A stretch of DNA of 40,091 nt from WQXF01 sp031553615 (GTDB taxonomy: Bacteria > Bacillota > Clostridia > Christensenellales > Aristaeellaceae): contig JAVBLJ010000030.1 of NCBI GenBank assembly GCA_031553615.1, positions 1 through 40,091 on the forward strand. The letters are read 5' to 3'. Shown piece after piece: positions 37,788 through 40,091 of the stretch. The notes below the pieces were generated by a model. That model had not been told where the DNA came from. It worked only from the letters and a program-made list of their open reading frames with translations, and made no database searches. The translations under genes and the position numbers were made by a program. Every line of letters starts with the position of its first letter. Position 1 is the first letter of the stretch.

Positions 37788-39035
37788 CTACATCAGGCGC
37801 AGCAACGCAAAGCCGGTGCGCACGATCTCCCAGCCGCAGCGCACCAGCGGGCCCGCCTTGGCGGGGGAGCCGCCGTTGGTGGCCATGACCACGCCATTTC
37901 CGTTTGCCGGGTCGACCCACAGCTCGGCGTTCATGCCGTAGGCCACGCCCTGATGGCCCAAGACCAGACCCCGCCCGAACGCATGACGGCAGTAGGCGAC
38001 GCCCAAGCCCCGGTCCAGATCACCGCCCACCGAACCCACCCCACCCTGGGGGCGCCGCATCTCGGCCAGGGATTCGGGCTGCAGCACGTGCACGCCATCC
38101 ACCTCGCCCTCGGAAGCCAGCAAGCGCAGCAGCTTGGCCAAATGGGGCATGGAGATGAGCAGGCGGCCAGGGGTGTGCATGAAGTCGCGCTCCGGGTCCA
38201 TGGGCGGCAGCGGCGCGGCGGCCAGTGCGGGCGCATCGTAAGCCAAACGCGGGCCGCGCTGCCGGAGTGAACGCGGGAACGGGGCGAGATGATACCCGCA
38301 GGCCAGCTCGCCCGCATAGGCCTGCATGCGCTGCGGGCAAAAGCTGGCGGCGATATCCAGCGGCCCAAACACCAGCCGTTGCATCACGTCGTCGAACCGT
38401 TCGCCGGTCGCAGCCTCGATCACCGAGCCCACGATGCCCGCGCCAAAATTGCTGTAGCGAAACGCCTCGCCGGGGCGGGCGTGGGAAAAGCTACGCTGGA
38501 CGAGCGGCGGAGAGAGCAGCTCGCGCAGCGCAAGCTTCCCTGCTATACCCGGCCCATCGTAGAGCGGCTCATCCAGCAACCCGGCGGTGTGCGTAATCAG
38601 CTGGCGCAGGGTGATGGGCGCATCGGAATGGCGGGGGTTGCGCACCGGGTAGCCCAGCGCGTCGCCGATATCCGCATCCAGCGAGAGCACGCCGCGCTCC
38701 GCCAGCGCCATCACGCCGAAGGCGCAAACCAGCTTGGATACCGAAGCCACGCGATACACCGTGTCGGCGGTGGCAGGCACGCCGGGATTCAGGCGCGCGT
38801 CGCCGTACGCAAAGCTGCCGATCACCCTGCCCTGGTGCACCAGCGCCACGGTGCCGCCCACCACGCGGTGCCGCGCAAATATTTCCGAAAAAATTCTGTG
38901 AACCTCATCAAAGTACCGCTCCGCCGCCCCGTGCGGGCAGAGCTGGCCCGCCTCATCCCGCAAGAGGGTCGGCAAGTTCGCGTGCAGGCGCGTGCGGGCC
39001 AGCCGCTTCTCCTGCCGATCGGTGATCTGCTTCAC
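37788..39035 (-). CDS. Serine hydrolase, beta-lactamase class C / DD-peptidase family
   Basis: A 415-residue protein of the beta-lactamase-related (PF00144-type) family. The three active-site motifs are present: SxxK in YRVASVSKL (Ser98, Lys101), YxN in FRYSNFG, and HxG in VLGHQGVAYG in place of KTG. That set fits esterases, DD-carboxypeptidases or D-amino-acid amidases as well as lactamases. No signal peptide is seen, which argues against a periplasm-type or exported lactamase and for a cytosolic enzyme. The start is the GTG at 39035 behind GGGGAGGG. It is a single gene with no regulator beside it apart from the divergent XRE-cupin gene. The substrate is unknown. Confidence 0.88.
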   Translation of the reverse strand: MKQITDRQEKRLARTRLHANLPTLLRDEAGQLCPHGAAERYFDEVHRIFSEIFARHRVVGGTVALVHQGRVIGSFAYGDARLNPGVPATADTVYRVASVSKLVCAFGVMALAERGVLSLDADIGDALGYPVRNPRHSDAPITLRQLITHTAGLLDEPLYDGPGIAGKLALRELLSPPLVQRSFSHARPGEAFRYSNFGAGIVGSVIEAATGERFDDVMQRLVFGPLDIAASFCPQRMQAYAGELACGYHLAPFPRSLRQRGPRLAYDAPALAAAPLPPMDPERDFMHTPGRLLISMPHLAKLLRLLASEGEVDGVHVLQPESLAEMRRPQGGVGSVGGDLDRGLGVAYCRHAFGRGLVLGHQGVAYGMNAELWVDPANGNGVVMATNGGSPAKAGPLVRCGWEIVRTGFALLRLM

Positions 39036-39311
39036 GGCACACCCTCCCCCGCAAATCCATTCGGGAGATAGTATACCACATTCCCGCGCGATTTGCAGGC
39101 AAACTAAACTTTCAGGTCAAACTCACAGCCCCGAAACGTCAAAAACGAAATCGATGCGACAAAAACTGGAAATTACGTTTTGTGTGCAAGCCTCGCTAAA
39201 CCCGGCGGTTGGGGATCGCGCCCACGTCCGCCGCAATATATGGAGTTCACCGGCGCAAAATTCGTGATCAGGCAAGGAAAACGCGGCCATTCCCCGGCGC
39301 AAAAATGGCTA
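39036..39311. other. Intergenic region between serine hydrolase and XRE-cupin genes
   Basis: No gene is supported. The motif CCGGCGCAAAA occurs twice (near 39252 and 39293) just before the XRE-cupin promoter and could be a binding site, but this is only a visual match. Confidence 0.35.
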
Positions 39312-39340
39312 TTGACAACACCCCTCGCGTATGCTTTAAT
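39312..39340 (+). promoter_or_regulatory. Sigma-A promoter of the XRE-cupin gene
   Basis: A perfect TTGACA (39312-39317), a 17-bp spacer and TTTAAT (39335-39340), about 50 bases before the GTG start. Confidence 0.75.
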
Positions 39341-39397
39341 GGGTTTTGCTGAAAAAAACAAAAAGTTTTGTGGGATCAAACTCAAGGAGGTGGTTTT

Positions 39398-39943
39398 GTG
39401 GCGCTAAACATCGGGGATAAAATCAAGAGCCTGCGCCTGCGCAACAACCTCACCCAGAAGGAGCTGGCCGACCGCTGCGAGCTTTCAAAGGGCTTTATCT
39501 CCCAGCTGGAGAGCAACCAGACCTCCCCCTCCCTCTCCACGCTGGAGGACATACTGACCACGCTGGGCTCCAGCTTCCGCGAATTCTTCGCCGGGGAGGC
39601 CGCCGAAAAACCGGTCTACCGCAAAGAGGACGTGTTCATCAAGGAGCTGCCCGAGCACGGCGCGGTCATCCACTGGCTGATCCCCAACGCGCAAAAAAAG
39701 GATATGGAGCCCATTCTGCTGGTGCTCGCGCCCGGCGGACGCAGCGAAATCGACATGCCCCACGTGGGCGAGGAGTTCGGCTACGTGCTCTCCGGCAGCA
39801 TCCAGATCACCCTGGGCGAGCGCTCGTACAAGGCCCGCAAGGGCGATAGCTTCTCCTTCACGCCCGATGCGCGGCATTGGCTGGAAAACATCGGCAAGAC
39901 CGAGGCCAGCGTGCTCTGGGTCAGCACACCGCCAACATTTTAA
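39398..39943 (+). CDS. XRE-family regulator with C-terminal cupin domain
   Basis: A 181-residue regulator. Residues 4-60 are a lambda-repressor-like helix-turn-helix (IGDKIKSLRLRNNLTQKELA, recognition helix LSKGFISQLESNQTSPSLS). Residues about 105-178 are a cupin barrel (HVGEEFGYVLSGSIQITLG, KGDSFSFTPDARHWLEN) that should bind a small ligand. The start is the GTG at 39398, 7 bases after AAGGAGG; the upstream in-frame start runs through that site. In Clostridia such proteins of about 180 residues often precede a polyamine (pot) transporter operon, and PuuR is a relative. Here a repeat element begins 7 bases after the stop codon and the window ends, so the target operon cannot be seen. Confidence 0.9.
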   Translation: MALNIGDKIKSLRLRNNLTQKELADRCELSKGFISQLESNQTSPSLSTLEDILTTLGSSFREFFAGEAAEKPVYRKEDVFIKELPEHGAVIHWLIPNAQKKDMEPILLVLAPGGRSEIDMPHVGEEFGYVLSGSIQITLGERSYKARKGDSFSFTPDARHWLENIGKTEASVLWVSTPPTF

Positions 39944-39950
39944 CCCTGTT

Positions 39951-40091
39951 ATACCAATTCCAATTAGGTTTTGCCAATAAGCCAGCGAGAGATTTTTTCG
40001 ATCGGCTAGGAGTCCGAAGGAGGCGTAGCCAGCAGCTACGCTGACCGAGGCACGACAACGCCGATCGGATAAAGATCCGCTGGATTGTGGC
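39951..40091. mobile_element. MITE-like element, copy 2 (cut by window end)
   Basis: Begins with ATACCAATTCCAA, which matches the 13-base inverse of the right end of copy 1. The following bases match 312-450 in the same orientation with about five mismatches and no gaps. The last 20 or so bases with the right inverted repeat lie outside the window. It starts 7 bases after the XRE-cupin stop codon. Confidence 0.75.

Overview
The window is GC-rich DNA from a low-redundancy bacterial chromosome, most likely an uncultured high-GC member of the Clostridia (Firmicutes). The basis is strong AAGGAGG-type ribosome binding sites before nearly every gene, sigma-A-like promoters, Rho-independent terminators, an RNase J, an L,D-transpeptidase, a TipA-type MerR regulator and a giant Cna-B/FctA adhesin. 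Genus cannot be called from sequence reading alone.

Layout. 1-1000 is eroded mobile DNA: the N-terminus of a large serine recombinase, a 159-bp element with terminal inverted repeats, a small mobile-element-type protein and a DUF262 (GmrSD-like) remnant. 1.1-5.1 kb holds an acetate-transporter family gene, then a small drug-response-like cluster (nucleotidyltransferase, TipA-like MerR regulator, divergent VOC protein and membrane-anchored hydrolase). 5.7-17.4 kb is one giant secreted adhesin gene of about 3908 codons. 17.9-21 kb holds ftsH, a MarR regulator with a palindromic operator and a DUF3795 protein. 21.3-24.2 kb is RNase J with a 280-residue disordered N-terminus and a long structured leader. 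24.3-28.3 kb is a probable operon of a secreted RCC1 propeller, two HAD phosphatases and an amidohydrolase. 28.4-30.6 kb pairs a Cys/Pro-rich surface-type protein with a GT2/GT27-like glycosyltransferase. 30.6-33.0 kb on the minus strand is a three-gene glycan operon (formyltransferase, PIG-L deacetylase, phosphoglycosyl transferase). 33.1-39.9 kb holds mnmG, an L,D-transpeptidase, a secreted protein, a class-C beta-lactamase-like serine hydrolase and an XRE-cupin regulator.

The most unusual signal is in the non-coding DNA. At least four related copies of a structured repeat (near 5.1, 5.5, 17.8 and 21.1 kb) share hairpins, several of them closed by a UGAG loop, with base changes that preserve pairing. 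Three copies start exactly at gene 3' ends, one of them with the stop codon as the hairpin loop. One copy meets the adhesin gene just where a cell-wall anchor would be expected, and the anchor is missing. A different long hairpin contains the stop codon of the L,D-transpeptidase, and both copies of the inverted-repeat element also touch gene 3' ends. Gene 3' ends in this genome seem to be preferred sites for, or partly built from, repetitive structured elements.

Working links between genes: the deacetylase, formyltransferase and phosphoglycosyl transferase could make and load an N-formylated amino sugar. The glycosyltransferase at 29.7 kb probably acts on the protein encoded 14 bases upstream. 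The TipA-like regulator probably controls itself and the nucleotidyltransferase from a promoter with a 19-bp spacer and a central palindrome. No tRNA, rRNA or CRISPR array was seen.
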